A model generated the notes under the pieces. That model saw only the letters and a list, made by a program, of their open reading frames with translations. It made no database searches and was not told the DNA's origin. This document shows positions 1-12,990 of a DNA stretch of 64,000 bases, piece by piece (position 1 is the stretch's first letter; every line of letters starts with the position of its first letter). Source of the DNA: Dipylidium caninum (lineage: Eukaryota; Platyhelminthes; Cestoda; Cyclophyllidea; Dipylidiidae); the NCBI GenBank assembly GCA_017562135.1, contig QEYB01001586.1:1-64000 (forward strand). The letters run 5' to 3'. Both the position numbers and the translations under genes were made by a program.

Positions 1-2582
1 ACAACCACGTTATTTTTTGGCAACACAACGTCCTTTTGAGTGGAGTTGGTCAGCTTCGCATAAATGCACTGTCACGACTGGAATGGACAGCATAAGCACT
101 GCCGCCCATCGACGCGAGAGCTCTCTCGAGAGACCGTACATACAACACATAGAGAGAGAGTCAACTATCTAAAGTTTGGGCACCACTATCAAACTTAATG
201 TATCTAGGAGTGGGGAACAAAGAAATAAACAATGCTGGCAATAAGCCCACTATTGTTTCGAAAGTACTCCCTTCTCGAGGAACCTTGATATCGTCGACCG
301 CCACACCGGAAGTTTCTGCAAATGTAGTTTCCCTTAAACGCAGACTGTGTGGTAAAGGTACTTGGAAATTTAAGAACATGAAAATTTGTGAGTTACCCTG
401 TCGGCAGTATGATAAACCGGGAGACTGTAAGAGGAGAATTAAACACTCACATGTAGATTAACCACAGGAAATGAAAAGCATAATCACTCGACAGCATGCC
501 GGACTCGATGCAGTATTGAATCTTACCTTAGATAAGTGGTGTTGTCAATGGGTCGTATGGTCACATGTCCCGTCAAAGTAGGTCCGCTCCGCCAGCCTAG
601 GCCGGTTGAACACAAGGTCCATCCGCTCCACAACTATTCACGAGTCAGCATTACCTCCCATGGTTCTGGAGAGTGAATGTCGAGTAAAAAGGGCTCGAGC
701 GTCGTCTTCTCTTCCTCCTTATTTCGCAAAAATGACGCTCAGATTGGGCATTGCGCTGTTTCAAGTGTCCTTGACAAAAGGAGGGCGCACTTTAGGACGG
801 TATTAGAGTCGACACCAAATACCCTGGAGCTTGACTGGGATGAGTACCCAACTCTTGCATACACATTTACTCTTCGTCGTCCCAACGGTGTATATTTGTC
901 ATTTTCGACAAGGACGAATAGGAGATTTACGGGATGGTCTGGCTTTTACTGAACTAACCTATGACTGAGTGAATGTAAGAGGCTTTCGCCATAGTAGATA
1001 CGGAGGATGGGGAATATATTTCCGTCACGGTCATATTAAGTCGCTATAGTTAGATTATATATTATCGGGCTTCTTCTTGGTCTTTGTGGAGTCTTGAGAG
1101 AGAGTTTAAGCGAGATTAAATAACCTGATTATATTCCCCGCTGAGGATACAATTTTTTGCAAATATTACTCAACGAAGAAGCCATCGAGAGTGTAAAGTG
1201 CAATCTCAATATGAGTGATTACTATAACAATTCCGACGCAACGCTGTTTTCGTGGTTCTGAACAGCTACCTCTGAGTACGGGCGCGAGAGGATAGATGTT
1301 AAGACCATGCTCGCGTACCATGCCTCATAAATGAGCAGATAAATTCACACCACATTTGACACCAAATTTGACACCAGGGTAGCGCTATCTCACAACCTAA
1401 CATGGGTATACGCCAAGAAGTGGTTTAGGATTGCTTGCAACACACTTAACTGTAGGGGCTATTCAAGAAAAGGCTAGCGAAAGGGGTGAACAAGGAGTTG
1501 CACATTATGTCGTCTATCGCAGAGTTTAATTGTTCTAATACTGAGTAATAGGAGGAATCACACTTAGATGCCGAAATAAAATATTAAATTGTGCCAGAGG
1601 TTGCACGAAGATAAAGTGGTAAATGCGAGGAGAGAGAATAGGAGAACGGCGTAAGCCCTGAAAGAGGTCTTGAGACGTGCCCACACATCGGTATGACACA
1701 GTGTAATTCCTTCCTCACTAAAAGTCCACATGTTCGCTCCCTTTTGCGTTGCCCTTGTTGTGGGTGCTGAGAGTGCAAGGATGTAAAGGCCACAATCACA
1801 GAGTCGCTGTGAGAGAGATTGTGTCGCCAGGTACACGTAGTCCAACTTCCCAGTGGAGAGATATTAAATTTTAATATTCGGATATTTTATAGCGAGTTAG
1901 TCAGCCCCAATAACTTTGAACTGACTGATAATTACTTATGCCGCACTGCTGCAGTCGAGCCAAAATAGGATATACATGATATATAGGGAAGGAGTAGTGT
2001 TTGAGAAACAAGTGCGTTTAAGGGTGCCCTGACATTATGTTATACGTTTCCTGGTAAGACACAGTAGGAGCCACGAGAGAAAACTTCAATGATGTATGTT
2101 TTCAGGCTCTTCTGTGATGGGATTTCATATCAGGAGTCTCAGAATAGGGACACTAGCTTAATGTTCTCTCAAAAGCATAACGTATTGTGGAGAGGTAATG
2201 CAAATTGTTGAAATAAAGCGTTGCTGAATACTCCAAGTCGGTCACAATTGGCGCAGGCCTTAACTACTGGATTCTCACGAGGCTAATGTCACCTTGCTTT
2301 GATGAGTCACAATCGGGGTCACGAGGTTGAACATTGCGCGCATAGGGCTTGCTCGCCAAACGTTCGCAATAGCGGGCGACCGAACTCCCTGACACGTTCG
2401 AACGCTACGATTGCTGAGATCCAACAAACGCGAACAGGACCAGCAAAAGAAATAATGAAAGAAAGGACCCCAGGCGCCCATCAGACCACTCCGTGTCCTA
2501 TGCGCCAACATATGTGCCAGCTAATAACAGTAGAATGCATTGTGGGCACCACTGCTCTTCGTTTTAGTGAAGACGAGCATTG
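1..2582. other. No supported gene; non-coding or unrecognised
   Basis: Only short overlapping open frames are present (for example 198-461 and 677-952 on the plus strand). None has a signal peptide, a recognisable motif, a convincing TATA-to-ATG arrangement or a second copy elsewhere in the window. I see no RNA gene or transposon here. Confidence 0.5.
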
Positions 2583-2757
2583 CCTTTTCTCTTCCCCTTC
2601 CTTCTCCTTCCCTTCCCTTCCCTTCCCTTCCCTTCCCCTTCCCCCTTTTCCTTCGCTCAACTCTCTTCGCCTTCCCTTCCCCTTCCCCTTCCCCTTCCCC
2701 CTCCCCTCCCCCTCCCCCTCCCTCTCCCTTCTCCTTCTCCTTCTCCTTCTCCTTCCT
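2583..2757 (+). repeat. Polypyrimidine (CCTTCC/CTTCTC)-rich low-complexity tract
   Basis: About 175 bases are almost purely C and T on the plus strand, built from CCTTCC, CCCTTC and CTTCTC words with one short interruption near 2653-2670. Such a homopurine-homopyrimidine tract is a classic candidate for triplex (H-DNA) structure and for length polymorphism. Long open frames that cross it on either strand read as Pro/Ser/Leu or Glu/Gly/Lys runs and are artefacts of composition. Confidence 0.9.
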
Positions 2758-5700
2758 ACTCTTGCCCACGCTGTTCAGTCTTCTGACAGTAGGCGTTCTG
2801 AAATTGCACAGAGGAGGAGTGACTTTCATTCCCGTGAGTGTAGCCAAGAGTCAGTCTGCACACAAGGACAAATTGCCACATTAAGGGAAACGGAGGCGGA
2901 AGCTGAGCCTGAGGCGGAGATGGAGAAAGTGGGGGGGAGGGCAAAATTTGATATAAGGAGGAATCATATCGCTTTCTTTGTCTGTGTGGTACACATCTTG
3001 AATGAATTGAACTCGACAAGTTGCGTTATGACGACTGATGAAGACGCCAAAGTGGTGAGGAGAGAGGTGGTGCGCAATGGCGGAGGGGTTTGCAGTTAAG
3101 TAGAAGAAGTGCAAGTGGTGTGCATGGGTTGGAAGGAATTGGGCGTCTCTGCTGGTTACCCTCCGCGCCACTATGCCATGGTGCCATTAGCAACACGCCT
3201 GTGTCGCAACTGTGGAGGGGCAAAAGCGGATAAGTGGATGGATCGAACCAGACGCCGAGATGAATACTGTGAGGAGGGGTGACATTTAGTGTTGTTTTAC
3301 GTGTCTGCCCATGTGACGACGGTAGGAGACGTGCATGTCATTGGAATAGGTGGGCGAGAAAGAGGGCCAAAGAGGTGGCAGTTAGGGGGGAATAGAGTGG
3401 AAGCCGAGTGAGCGCCATAGAAATGCGGGAATACCGGAACAAAGTGGTAGTCCGTCCGGTGGTAAAGCAGCCTCTGGTTTGTGCCGGCTACGACGAGTAG
3501 GAAATGCGTGATCAATGAAATAACAGGTTGTAGCATGTTTGGGCATGATCATGGGTGAAGTTGTGAGACGCAATGGATTATACGGACGATGACCAAGGAG
3601 CACCCGAGAGCGACGCCAATACACACACATGCAACTTTGTGCCTTTTTTAATACAGGGACCATTATTACCTTATTTTATTCAACTATAGGCTTTTCAATG
3701 TCATTATCATGTCGTATGTATTTCCTACAGTACAATTTCTCCGGACCCACCTTGTCCTTTTTGGCTTTATTTGGTCCGTCTTACAGACTTTTACCGATAA
3801 ACTCATCTTGTGGAACATGAACATTGTTAAGCCACTTTTAAAATGAAACTTAGAAACTTGCCTTTTTTTACTTGAAATTTTCAAGTTCTACATCTCTTAA
3901 ACTGGCTGATACAAAATTGTGGGATCATATAGCAGATGAGTGCCTGGTGTATTTCCCGTGAGTTTGATGGAAAACTTAATCTAAGGAGTCTCATTGGGCC
4001 GAGGGGGTTAATAAGAGTCATTCGTAAAAGAGGCAGGTACATCGGTTATTACTGGGAAAATCGGGTCAGTCAGCGACCACTTCTGGACATTTATCAGTCT
4101 CCAAATGAGGCCGATTTAGAATACCACATGGACACAGATACATAACACAGACTACAGGGTAAATAATTACAGGAAACTGAACATAAGACACACAAGAAGA
4201 TCAAAAGTACGTTTGGCTTTTCAGCCCTCACTTCCTTACTGTGTTGTTGAAAAATAATCTTAAAAGAACGAAAGAATATCAAACGTGCTTATAGACGGAT
4301 AACACTTCCACTAACCATACACACATCAGGTAATTTCAATCCATCATGGGGAGAGAACTGTGTGGTTTTGTGGTTTTCTTACGTAGGGGTTTGTTGGAAA
4401 ATGGACTTTCACTGTATCTCTCTAGTTATTATCGACGTAGATTGCATTATCAATGCCTTGGCAGACCGAATCACAAGTTTGTGAGTCTCTCGCATGTATT
4501 CTCAAAAACATTCATTCGTCCACTAATAGGTTTTATAGACGGCGTGTTAAAAAGTGGTATAATGAGGATTTGAGTACTCAAGGCATTTCCCTGACAGACC
4601 AGGAAGTGTTAAACCTCAGTAGAAATTGGGAGTAGAATGAGACATGGAAATTACACACCAATTTCTAGCGAGTCCCGGGCTTATTTCGTGGGAAGTGGTT
4701 GTAAGTTGGGACAAGGTTTTTTTAACAATGTGATAAAGAACCAAACTGACCACGACATTGAAAGCCCTTCTTCCGTGTTGCATTACGTCTCGAGGTGCGA
4801 CTGAAATCTAAGCCGTCTCCTTACACATAAAATCGCCTAACCCAGAAGTGGACAGTCACACACAACAAAGAGAAGGTGAAGGGTGAGACTGGTGTCTGGG
4901 TAAAACCGCACACATACACGCGCATAAACACATAAAGAGAAAAGGAGATAGGAGAAGGAGAACGTGATTGGCGCAGGTAGAAAAAAAGTTATGCCCAGTC
5001 AGACGACTCTGTGGGTGGCTAGTCATTTCTCTTCACATAGCAACAGAGTCACACAGAACTAGAGACGATTTATAGGACAAGGAAACTCGAAGTGGAGATG
5101 TCATTTCAAGATATTACTGTCATCTTTGTCGCCCCTCGCGTAATTCCAAGTTAACAGGTCGCTTAGTTCTGCAAGATGACGAAATGTGTAATATGTTGAT
5201 GTTATGATGATATTCGCGTTTCTGAAAACTTTGAATGGTTACGAGTACTCCCTGCCTGCTGGCCATTAACGCTCAGGGAAGATATTTTTTTGTCATCTTC
5301 TCTATCCGCATTTTCCCTTTCCTTAATCCCATTTGTCAGCGGTGCGGTCGCAATCTGACTTGCTTCTCGATTCCGCCACTACCTGATTATTTCACCGAAG
5401 GAGTCATAACAGAAATTGGGTCGAAACGGAAAAAATTTGTAAAACCAAAAGGCATCGGTTTAGTTGACGTGTTGTGGATTAGCCAGAGTGGATTTGGTCA
5501 CCATTTACTTAGCCTGGCATTGTCCCAGCACTTACACAACCTTTGCTTCTGATGTGTGTGCCACTTCCACTTAAAATATTGAGCGCTCTTATCGCTATTG
5601 CGGAAGGGACTTTCGCATCAAAGCCCTGGCTCTTGCTACGGGGTGCGAGAAGAAAGGGGTGTGGCCTGGTGCATGGATGCAAATACCAGTATATTGAGCA

Positions 5701-6248
5701 ACCGAGTTACTATTGGAGAACCATTTAAATAACGCGTATGGACAGGTTACTTCGCTGTCAGTATAATTGGTCCATCACAAATGTCGGTGCGGGATCCGGT
5801 GATGGAACCGAGGTGGGGTGGGAATGGGGACAATACAAAATTTTGAGGACATTGTCAAAAGTTAGTTTTGTCCAACCTGCTTGGCATAAAACAATTGTTC
5901 TGCCTTCTGGACATTTCGGTAGTTAACACTAACTGAGCATTGTGGAAAATATCCCTTTCTAACATCCCATAAATGTAAAACGATGTCCACTACAATTTTA
6001 TCGGCTCGATGTGAAAAATTCCAAACGTTGGAACTTTCCCTGAAACCCTCACCTATTGGAACACCCCGAGGCATCAAGTATTTTACCTCAAAATCTCGAA
6101 TTAAATCGCCAATTATAGGCTATAAAAAAGAGTAGTACACATCTTCTATAAGGTAGGCAATTGTGCATGCATCGGTGCGGATGTGGACGCAACTCGGACG
6201 AATGCGCCAACTCCATTGGTTGATCCCGGCGGCTGGAGCCTACACAAG
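2758..6248. other. No supported gene
   Basis: Scattered small open frames occur (for example 3936-4145, 4453-4635 and 5235-5552, all plus), but none has a signal peptide, a conserved motif or a paralogue in the window. The 4453-4635 frame has a plausible acceptor just before it (CCTTGGCAG) and an Arg/Lys-rich middle, so an isolated exon cannot be excluded. Confidence 0.45.
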
Positions 6249-6250
6249 TC

Positions 6251-6258
6251 TATTTAAA
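6251..6258 (+). promoter_or_regulatory. TATA-like box of the six-cysteine gene
   Basis: TATTTAAA lies 45 bases before the ATG at 6296, close to the spacing seen before the other signal-peptide genes in this window (42-75 bases). This would give a very short 5' leader. Confidence 0.5.
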
Positions 6259-6295
6259 CAGCATCAGCACTAGAACAGACGACCAATTTGTAGTC

Positions 6296-8276
6296 ATGAA
6301 AGTCGACATTCCTGAACTATCCTTGACCTGCCTTCTCGTGACATTCATTGCTCTCCTCTCCGCACCCACATCAGCTTACATGATTAAGCCGGAAGGTTAT
6401 CAGTCTGATCAATCACCAATAGTCTACAAAATGCCAAGACGACATTCTAGTGAGTGTAAGGAAAATATCTCATTTGCTTTTGACTCATAAATAGTCTTCC
6501 TCCCACTCTATCCTCTTACACTGACCTTACTGCTTAAATACCTTTATTGTGGTTCAAGTTTACTATCCTGAATTCTGAAGAACCTGGTGATATTTGGATG
6601 AATTTTTCGAGATAAAAAAAGTGTGCGGTAGAACAGCTAGTAAGGATGTTGTTATGACTAGAATATGGATGATAAAATCCTCCTCATACGTTATTGCTTC
6701 TTTACAGTCTTTTATTTGAGGCGGCCTGTTGACAAGTGTGGTGTGTCACTGTCAACCCAGTGGCTCGCTGCCGCTATTATAAGCTTCTTAGGCATATGAG
6801 TAAAAGCTTAATGCATATTTTCCCTCGAAATCAAGTATGGTTCACTTACCCTGGTACAATGCATTTGGATATTGTTTTCTACTGCCCAGATTAATAAAAA
6901 CAATTTATTTCAACAACTAGACAAGTTCAAAGTGTTCGCCGAATGCCGCCGTGATTGCGCGGGAAAATGTAATCACAGTCTTTACGCCTATCTCACAAAC
7001 AAGGTAATCTTGATTAAATACCACCCTATCCTTGCCAACCCCGGCATTGGCCACGCGAATGATAATATTCCACTCTTTAGACTACTCCTTTTAATCTGCG
7101 CCAATTATTTTGCCCTTGCGGTTAACATCAAGAATGAGACTATATTCTGTCCATTGTTTTTTACATTCACTTAACAAATAGGAAAGTGAACCTCTCTCAA
7201 AGTCTGTTCTTAGAGCCTATTTGATTAGGTCTCGGTAATTGCTGTCCGTCTGTCTAACTGTTCAACCTAACCAATTTTCTCGGTCCTTTTACGGCTAATT
7301 ATGTCGCTACTGGTTGTAGCATAATCCGCCACTTAGACTGAGCACAAGATATTTGTGTGAAGGAAAGGAAGGGATTATTAAAGCTTAGTAAAAGTCGTGC
7401 TGCACTACCGGCTGGCCAGTACGCGGAAGCATTCACTTAAGAAATATTGTCCCCTAGTCGGCAAATTTAGTAGTTGTTTAGCTCAGTTAGTTGGCACAAT
7501 CATCTGAATGCCACTGTAGACTGAAATTTCCGACTAGGAAGGTGGGAGGAAGGATGGTGGGGGAAAGGGGGGGACTACATGTGCTTGTGTTCCAGCCGTT
7601 ATCAAACCTCCGCCACAATTGGCGAAAGTTGGGTGGGTGGTCTTTCGGGCTGACATTCGTTTTCATAGGCGTCCTCTGCTGTCGCTGTTGCACGGCCCTT
7701 CGTCTAGACGTCTAACAGAAAATATACTTCCCTAAGTCCTGGCTTTGACGGTCTGAGGAAGAGTCAACTATGCTGACTACCGAGCGGTCTAAGAGTGGGG
7801 GAGGGGAGAAAGTCCAAAGCAGAAGTTTAGGAACATTTGGGTTGTTAAACTCACACGATAAAGACTTTAGGTTCAAAAGTTTCATTACGACAAATTTGGA
7901 CATAATTAGTCCCACATTTGTTGGCTCCTTGTAACCCTTCCTACTTGAAAGAATTATTTTTATCTTAAAAATTCAAGTCCTTCCTATGTGATGATCTCCG
8001 AAAGATAATTTTTTACAATAGAATTCATTTCATCTTTATGCAGATATTTATTCTTGTTGAAAAAATTGGAAAAGAATATAAATTAATGACAACATTATTA
8101 AAGCCGGTTTTCACATATTTGTTCCCCTTTAATTTCAGAATGAGTGCTTCACCTGCCTCATGGAATGCATGTCAGTGTTCACCGAGCAGGCCGAAAAGAT
8201 GGGGGTACGCCATTACGCCTTTCACTTCGGTTTTAGCCAAATTGGGAAGACTTCTGCCCTCAATTTCTCTCAATGA
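6296..8276 (+). CDS. Secreted six-cysteine protein, 3 exons
   Basis: Proposed exons are 6296-6449, 6921-7003 and 8139-8276, giving 124 residues. Exon 1 encodes a signal peptide (hydrophobic stretch at residues 8-27, likely cleavage after PTSA) and a short linker ending MPRRHS. Its donor GTGAGT (phase 1) joins an acceptor ending ACTAG; the second intron (donor GTAATC, acceptor AATTTCAG) is phase 0, and the frame stays open through both joins. The mature part holds six cysteines spaced C-x3-C-x3-C-x13-C-x2-C-x3-C across exons 2 and 3 (ECRRDCAGKC, then ECFTCLMEC). Paired CxxxC helices are typical of disulfide-tied helical hairpins in neuropeptide-like and venom peptides; this is inference and I do not recognise the family. 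The second intron (1135 bases) is far longer than others here, so a missed exon or different splicing is possible. Confidence 0.55.
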
Positions 8277-10720
8277 GCTAAGGAAATTACCTGGAAATGG
8301 TGTAGAGTAACACACACTTCGGAGAATTCATTTCTAGATTAGCGAAGGGTTGAAAGACTCGTGGCTAAGTAGTGGAGTATACCATACTCCATCATAATCT
8401 TCCTCTCTCCCCTTTGAACATCGTATCGTAACTTTTCTGATAACTGCCCTTTCAGTAGATTTGAAGTGGTGTCCACTAAGTCGCTTTGCTTATAGTCATG
8501 TACCACGTTTGAAGGAAATTGAAGGATTTACGAAACTTTTTAGAATCAGGGCATGGGCCAGGCCCCGCCCTTAGAGGATAGCACTAATTCCTCTGTGGAA
8601 GACCAACGTAATACCCCGAAAACAGTAGCTGGAGAAGGAATGACTTAACTGGCGTTGACGTTATTGTTCCATTTCAAGATATTAGTCTGTTTAAACATCT
8701 ACACAAAATGATGTTGAAAATATCCCCTATAAATGACTTCGGTTTGATTGGCTTCGCCTATTAACCGCCCCTCGAATACTTTTAGGGTTAGCCTTTATAA
8801 ACTTAATCTTATGGACTGATTATTTTTCCATCAACCACTTAAGTAGTTTTATTCGTTCCCTTTGTTCCCCATGGTCAAATTAACGCTTAAACGTCATCCA
8901 TTTGACTCAGTCCACTCAATCCTATGTCCTCCAATTTTAGCTCCCTCTGAATAGTATATTTTCCTTGTCTCACCTGCCTATTCTTCGAGCGCAAAAGGGC
9001 CCGGATTAACACATTCATTGCCGACTTTAGCATTTATAGGTTAAGAAAATTGTTGTAACAGACATTAAAAGGAATGCGTCACCTCCGTGCAGAGCAGCAA
9101 ATGGGAAAAGACGATTATTACTGCATAGTAAAGGAAAATATATAGTACTATTACATTAGAGAAACTTTTCCTCGCTCAAACTAATATTAATGCGATAAAC
9201 GTGAAAAATCTATTCAAGAATGTTACTTTAGATTCGCGTGGATTCAGATAAAACGAAGAAGCGAGCTCGTAGGGTCACAGATTTCAGTATGCTGCCAAAT
9301 TTGGACAAGAAGACCGTCCCTCAAAGGTCAAACTACCCGCTGCGTGGGTACACAAGATCACAGAAGAAGTAGATTTGCCAATTACACCCAAATATTTGTA
9401 CATGTCATATCATCTCATTTCCCATCCTTTCCCTTGATGGTATTGTTGGCCTTATTGCTATTTCGACTTCACATCATTTACCTTGTCGCATTTCGGGCGC
9501 TCTTAGTAAAGGTCCTTTGCAAACATTCATCACTTGAGAATGCTTTTCATTATTCAAGGGTCAAATTTAAAATTCCGAGGCCATTTTGGGAGACATGAGC
9601 AACCAAGAATCAATTTGTTTGTGTTGGTGTGAGGCGCCTTGACTTGCCGATATGAGACATTTTCATAACTTCGATTCCTCGATAATGGCGGGAAACGTCA
9701 GGATTGCCATCGTAAATGAGTCACCATTTTACGGAGGAAACACGATTGAATACCAAGAAAGAGGAGAAATTATTAAGAAATGAAGGAATCTTCCTCTCTA
9801 CGTGTATGACAACCATGTCTGCACAACATCCCAGTCAGGTTGCCATTGCAGAATGAATGAGAAGGAGAAGCACATATATATAGATATAGGGAAAGCAGTA
9901 AAGACAGATGCAAATAGGTCGACAAAACTTCCCACCAGTCTCGAGGCCGCTCAAAAGTAGTCCAGACATTCGCTACCTTGTCTCTAATGACTTCGCTCAT
10001 TTGGTGGCTCGATACAGAGTTAACTTATGAATATAATTCCCCTCAGACAGGAGAGCTATGATTTGTCTCCGACAAGCTGAGACGCATGAGAGGCTGGTTG
10101 TGGCATCGTTACACCCAATTCTTCTACGCATTTATCCATGTATATGTGAAATTCATCATAATTTTTAGCAAGAATCCCATTCTAGGCCAACCCGCTTGAA
10201 ATATCAGTGACCTCGACTTGGTAAATTTCATTTGCTCCACTGGAGGAGAAGCGCTATGTGCTTGACTGAGCATCACTATAATCCGAAATTGATGTGGCTT
10301 TTTGATCGTATTTCCTCCTCACAGAAATTATCTTTCGTCAGCAATAAAAAGACTAATAGAAAAGCGTATTTGATCCTCGCACTAGGCGGAATTGGTGCCA
10401 ATTAAATCAGCATCGGTCGGCGGCTTAGTATTAATGTCTGACTGAAACTTGGTGAAAAGGACTGGAGGGTGAATTGATATCTCGGTCATTCCATTCTCTA
10501 TCGAATGTGTATGTGATCTTTTGAACATGTCCACGTGGTAAACCAGAGGCAACACTATTGATATGCCAGAATCATGCAAATTTCAAAAACTTAACCACAT
10601 AAAATGGAATGCTACTTTCATTAGAGAGTAGTGTATGATGTTTCTCTCGGTCACAAATATACCCGACCTTGTGATTTCTAAGCCTACTCATAGAGTGTAG
10701 GTAACTTTGCATCATCGGTC
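8277..10720. other. No supported gene
   Basis: The sequence is AT-rich with short unconvincing frames and a small TATA/GATA run near 9876-9891. There is no signal peptide with promoter, no paralogue and no RNA gene that I can see. Confidence 0.5.
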
Positions 10721-11039
10721 ATCTACTGATAATTAATAGCCATGGCAAGTGTTATGACAAGAAATTCTCCCAGTCAATAATTAGCATGGCATCAGTTAAG
10801 TGTCAAGTGAAAATCTTCGGACAAGACATGTCATTTGAGACTGGTCTTGTACTTCATGCTACCCGCATTCGCTTAAAGCTATCATTTATTATGATTGAGA
10901 GCATAGCGGCTAAAGATCAGGACAAGGGTAAATACACTTCCAACTGCAAGCCATACGTTCCTAATCCATTGTCATGTTGTTTACTTTCGGTACACCGATG
11001 AAGAAGCCAAAATGCCTTGCAATCGATTGGCGTCACTAT

Positions 11040-11338
11040 CGTCGATTTACTGACATGAAGTAAGCGAATTTCGGGATCTTCAACTCATAAATTCTACCAC
11101 AGCGACGCCAAGAGCTGACGGTTACCCGATTCTCATGCCTTAATTAAATGATGTGGCCAACTGGAAGGCACGAGGAAGTAACCATATCACCGCAATTAAT
11201 TTCAAAGAGTTCGGCGGTACTGAATTACATGCTGGATGACGAGGAAAGTCATATTGGACAAAATATTCTCTGTTATTTTGAAAACATCTTTCCCCTGTTT
11301 GCTGCAAATACTAACTTGCATTTGGATTGGAATTCATG
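11040..11338 (+). pseudogene. A-family relic (A0), mainly exon 3
   Basis: From the acceptor CTACCACAG at 11102 the DNA follows exon 3 of A1: CCAAGAGCTGACGGTTAC matches CCAAGAGCTGATCGTTAC, and the end reads FAANTNLHLDW against FAANNGQHLDW. An in-frame TAA appears early in the exon (ATGCCTTAATTA, where A1 has ATGCTACGAATG), and the middle has shifted frame. A weak exon-2 tail with a GTAAGC donor lies just before. I see no intact exon 1, so this is a dead copy. Confidence 0.7.
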
Positions 11339-11699
11339 ATTAACTGAAGACGGACTCACCAGTATTTCTTTGTGTCGCATCATCATTACGGCCTGTAGTC
11401 AACAATGAAAACTATATCTGAGGTTGCATTCTTTCTAAGCGACAATTATAAGGCAAAGAGGCCACCGTAACCGGATTTCCAAGATTACGAAATATGCAAA
11501 AAAGCAGTCGCACGAGGTGAAGCAGACTAAATCTAGTTAAGTTTTCGCCCAATGACCTAAGAGCTAGGCGAGAACGAATTACGAGGAGAGGAGCGAAAGA
11601 ATTCGGAAGCCTTCTAAAGCAAGCAACTTTACAACCTATGAGATGAGGAGAGAGAGTGAATAACTTAATGCCGACAGTAGAGGGAATTCCTCGCATATG

Positions 11700-12168
11700 G
11701 CCCTACGAATTGAATAAAATAGAGTGTTCTGGAAATGACAGAATTACTGTGTTGTCTTGCTTAAGAGATGAGTTTTGCCTACTTCCGCCCCTCAGTCAGA
11801 CTTACGAGGGAAAGGTAAAGGCAGCCTGCATCAAAGTTGGCGAATGCTCTGTTCAGACATTAGCCATAAGCCACTTGGGCCCTCATTTCACATAGATACA
11901 TCTTGTTTCAGGTCTTTTTTTTGTTCTAGATATGACGCTGATGATGTATTCAAAGATTTTGAGAAGGAGTAGAAGAATCACCTTTGTTCCGGCCCAGTGG
12001 AGGTGCTTCCATATACGTCGATTAATGTCGCGTGGATTGCGTGATAAAAAGTTAGCAGTAAGTAAAATGGTGACAGATGTCTGCCGGTTGCCAACCGTTG
12101 GAGCTACCTGCTGCTTCGAGAAGACTATGCATTCGCTTGACCTTGCACGAGGGGAAAATCGTAGTTAA
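11700..12168 (+). pseudogene. C-block copy C1
   Basis: This is a member of the C repeat that lies downstream of most A/B copies. The frame 11775-11972 reads PTSAPQSDLRGKGKGSLHQS... ending RYDADDVFKDFEKE. It can be paired at protein level with the minus-strand copy at 42.1 kb (PTSAPQSHIVSQVMTAWEIH... FHVTDDRLDDYRKV). A second piece (12060-12160) reads VTDVCRLPTVGATCC and has relatives at 21030 and 59010. Whether C is a gene of its own or a downstream part of the A/B transcription unit is unresolved. The frame stops early in this copy. Confidence 0.45.
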
Positions 12169-12254
12169 GAGCATGAATTTCTACTTGATGTGACGATCAT
12201 AGAATGAACTGTAGCCTTTAAAGCTGACAATTAGCCAGAGGCACTGATCTAAAT

Positions 12255-12430
12255 GGTAAAAAGCATGCTGGTCACGCAGTATACTTTAAACGCATAAGTT
12301 GAATCTCCTGCATCAATCTGACCTCACTTTACACTGCAGTTATGCTCTCTCCCTTGCTCTTCATCCCTACGCTTTCAACCCACACAAACTTTCCGTCTAA
12401 TCGCAGCAATGTTATCACTTTCAGGATAAG
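12255..12430 (+). pseudogene. B-family exon 1 relic (B1)
   Basis: ATGCTCTCTCCCTTGCTCTT at 12342 and the following bases match exon 1 of the intact gene B8 (ATGTTATCTCTCGTGCTCCT), including the later CTACGCTTTC against CCACGCTTTC. The donor is lost, and no exon 2 follows on this strand. Confidence 0.5.
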
Positions 12431-12569
12431 ACCCACTGACAAGCGAGTTATTGCATACTATCACGAAATTGTCATTTCCGAAGCATGCTTGTTAATGCCC
12501 TCAAGGAAGGTGATTACAGAAGTGGATAGCGTTTTGGCCTATAAGCCTATATGGGATAGGTAGTTGGTA

Positions 12570-12990
12570 ATTATCTGAACCCTGTCAAAGTTGTTCGTAG
12601 ATTCGTGACAGATAGGTAAACAGTTCCGATGATTGTGTTGCAGGATCTTTGAAAAGACGTAAACAAGGGAGTACAAAGACCGATCAAGAAAATTCCGTGA
12701 TGCGTCGATTTCAGCAGCGTATTGCACAAGTAATATTTCCTACCTACAGTCGGTGAGCAGTAGGGAATGCTGTAGTTGTAATGCAGTGTTTGAACACCAA
12801 AATAGAATGCAGAAGTTACAATGGTGAATTGTCTAGTGATTGAAAAATGAAACATCTGAAGCGCAATATCTGATATTTTGGTTAATATTGCGGGTTGTGT
12901 AAGGCTAATGGGATGAGTTGGATGGGATGTGGGGAGAGCACATTGAGTCAAAGTTAGAGCAATTGTCTGTTTTGGGTAGCATTCCATCTT
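12570..12990 (-). pseudogene. B-family relic on the minus strand (B14)
   Basis: Read on the minus strand, a block ending in TGCATTACAACTACAGCATT and then a TAGGTAGG boundary resembles the end of exon 2 of B genes (ATACATTTCGATTACACCTA, then GTAGGT). The sequence just beyond, at 12537-12580, is repeated at 30303-30345 next to another minus-strand B relic, which supports the assignment. The 138-codon open frame here crosses the expected intron and is not a normal product. Confidence 0.4.

Noticed and set aside
2299..3099. 266-codon open frame and overlapping frames on both strands
   Set aside because: They run through the polypyrimidine tract, which lacks stops by composition. Outside the tract there is no conserved or structured protein.
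7470..7545. tRNA-like sequence (TAGCTCAGTTAGTTGGCACAA)
   Set aside because: It resembles a tRNA D-arm/A box, but no GGTTCGAATCC-type B box or closing acceptor stem follows at the right distance.
9870..9895. TATATATAGATATAG as a promoter
   Set aside because: No signal-peptide or other convincing frame follows within 100 bases on either strand.
11656..11895. Six-cysteine-looking frame in C1 (GECSVQTLAISHLG)
   Set aside because: It is in a different frame from the reading shared by C2 and C12 over the same DNA, so the cysteine pattern is probably accidental.
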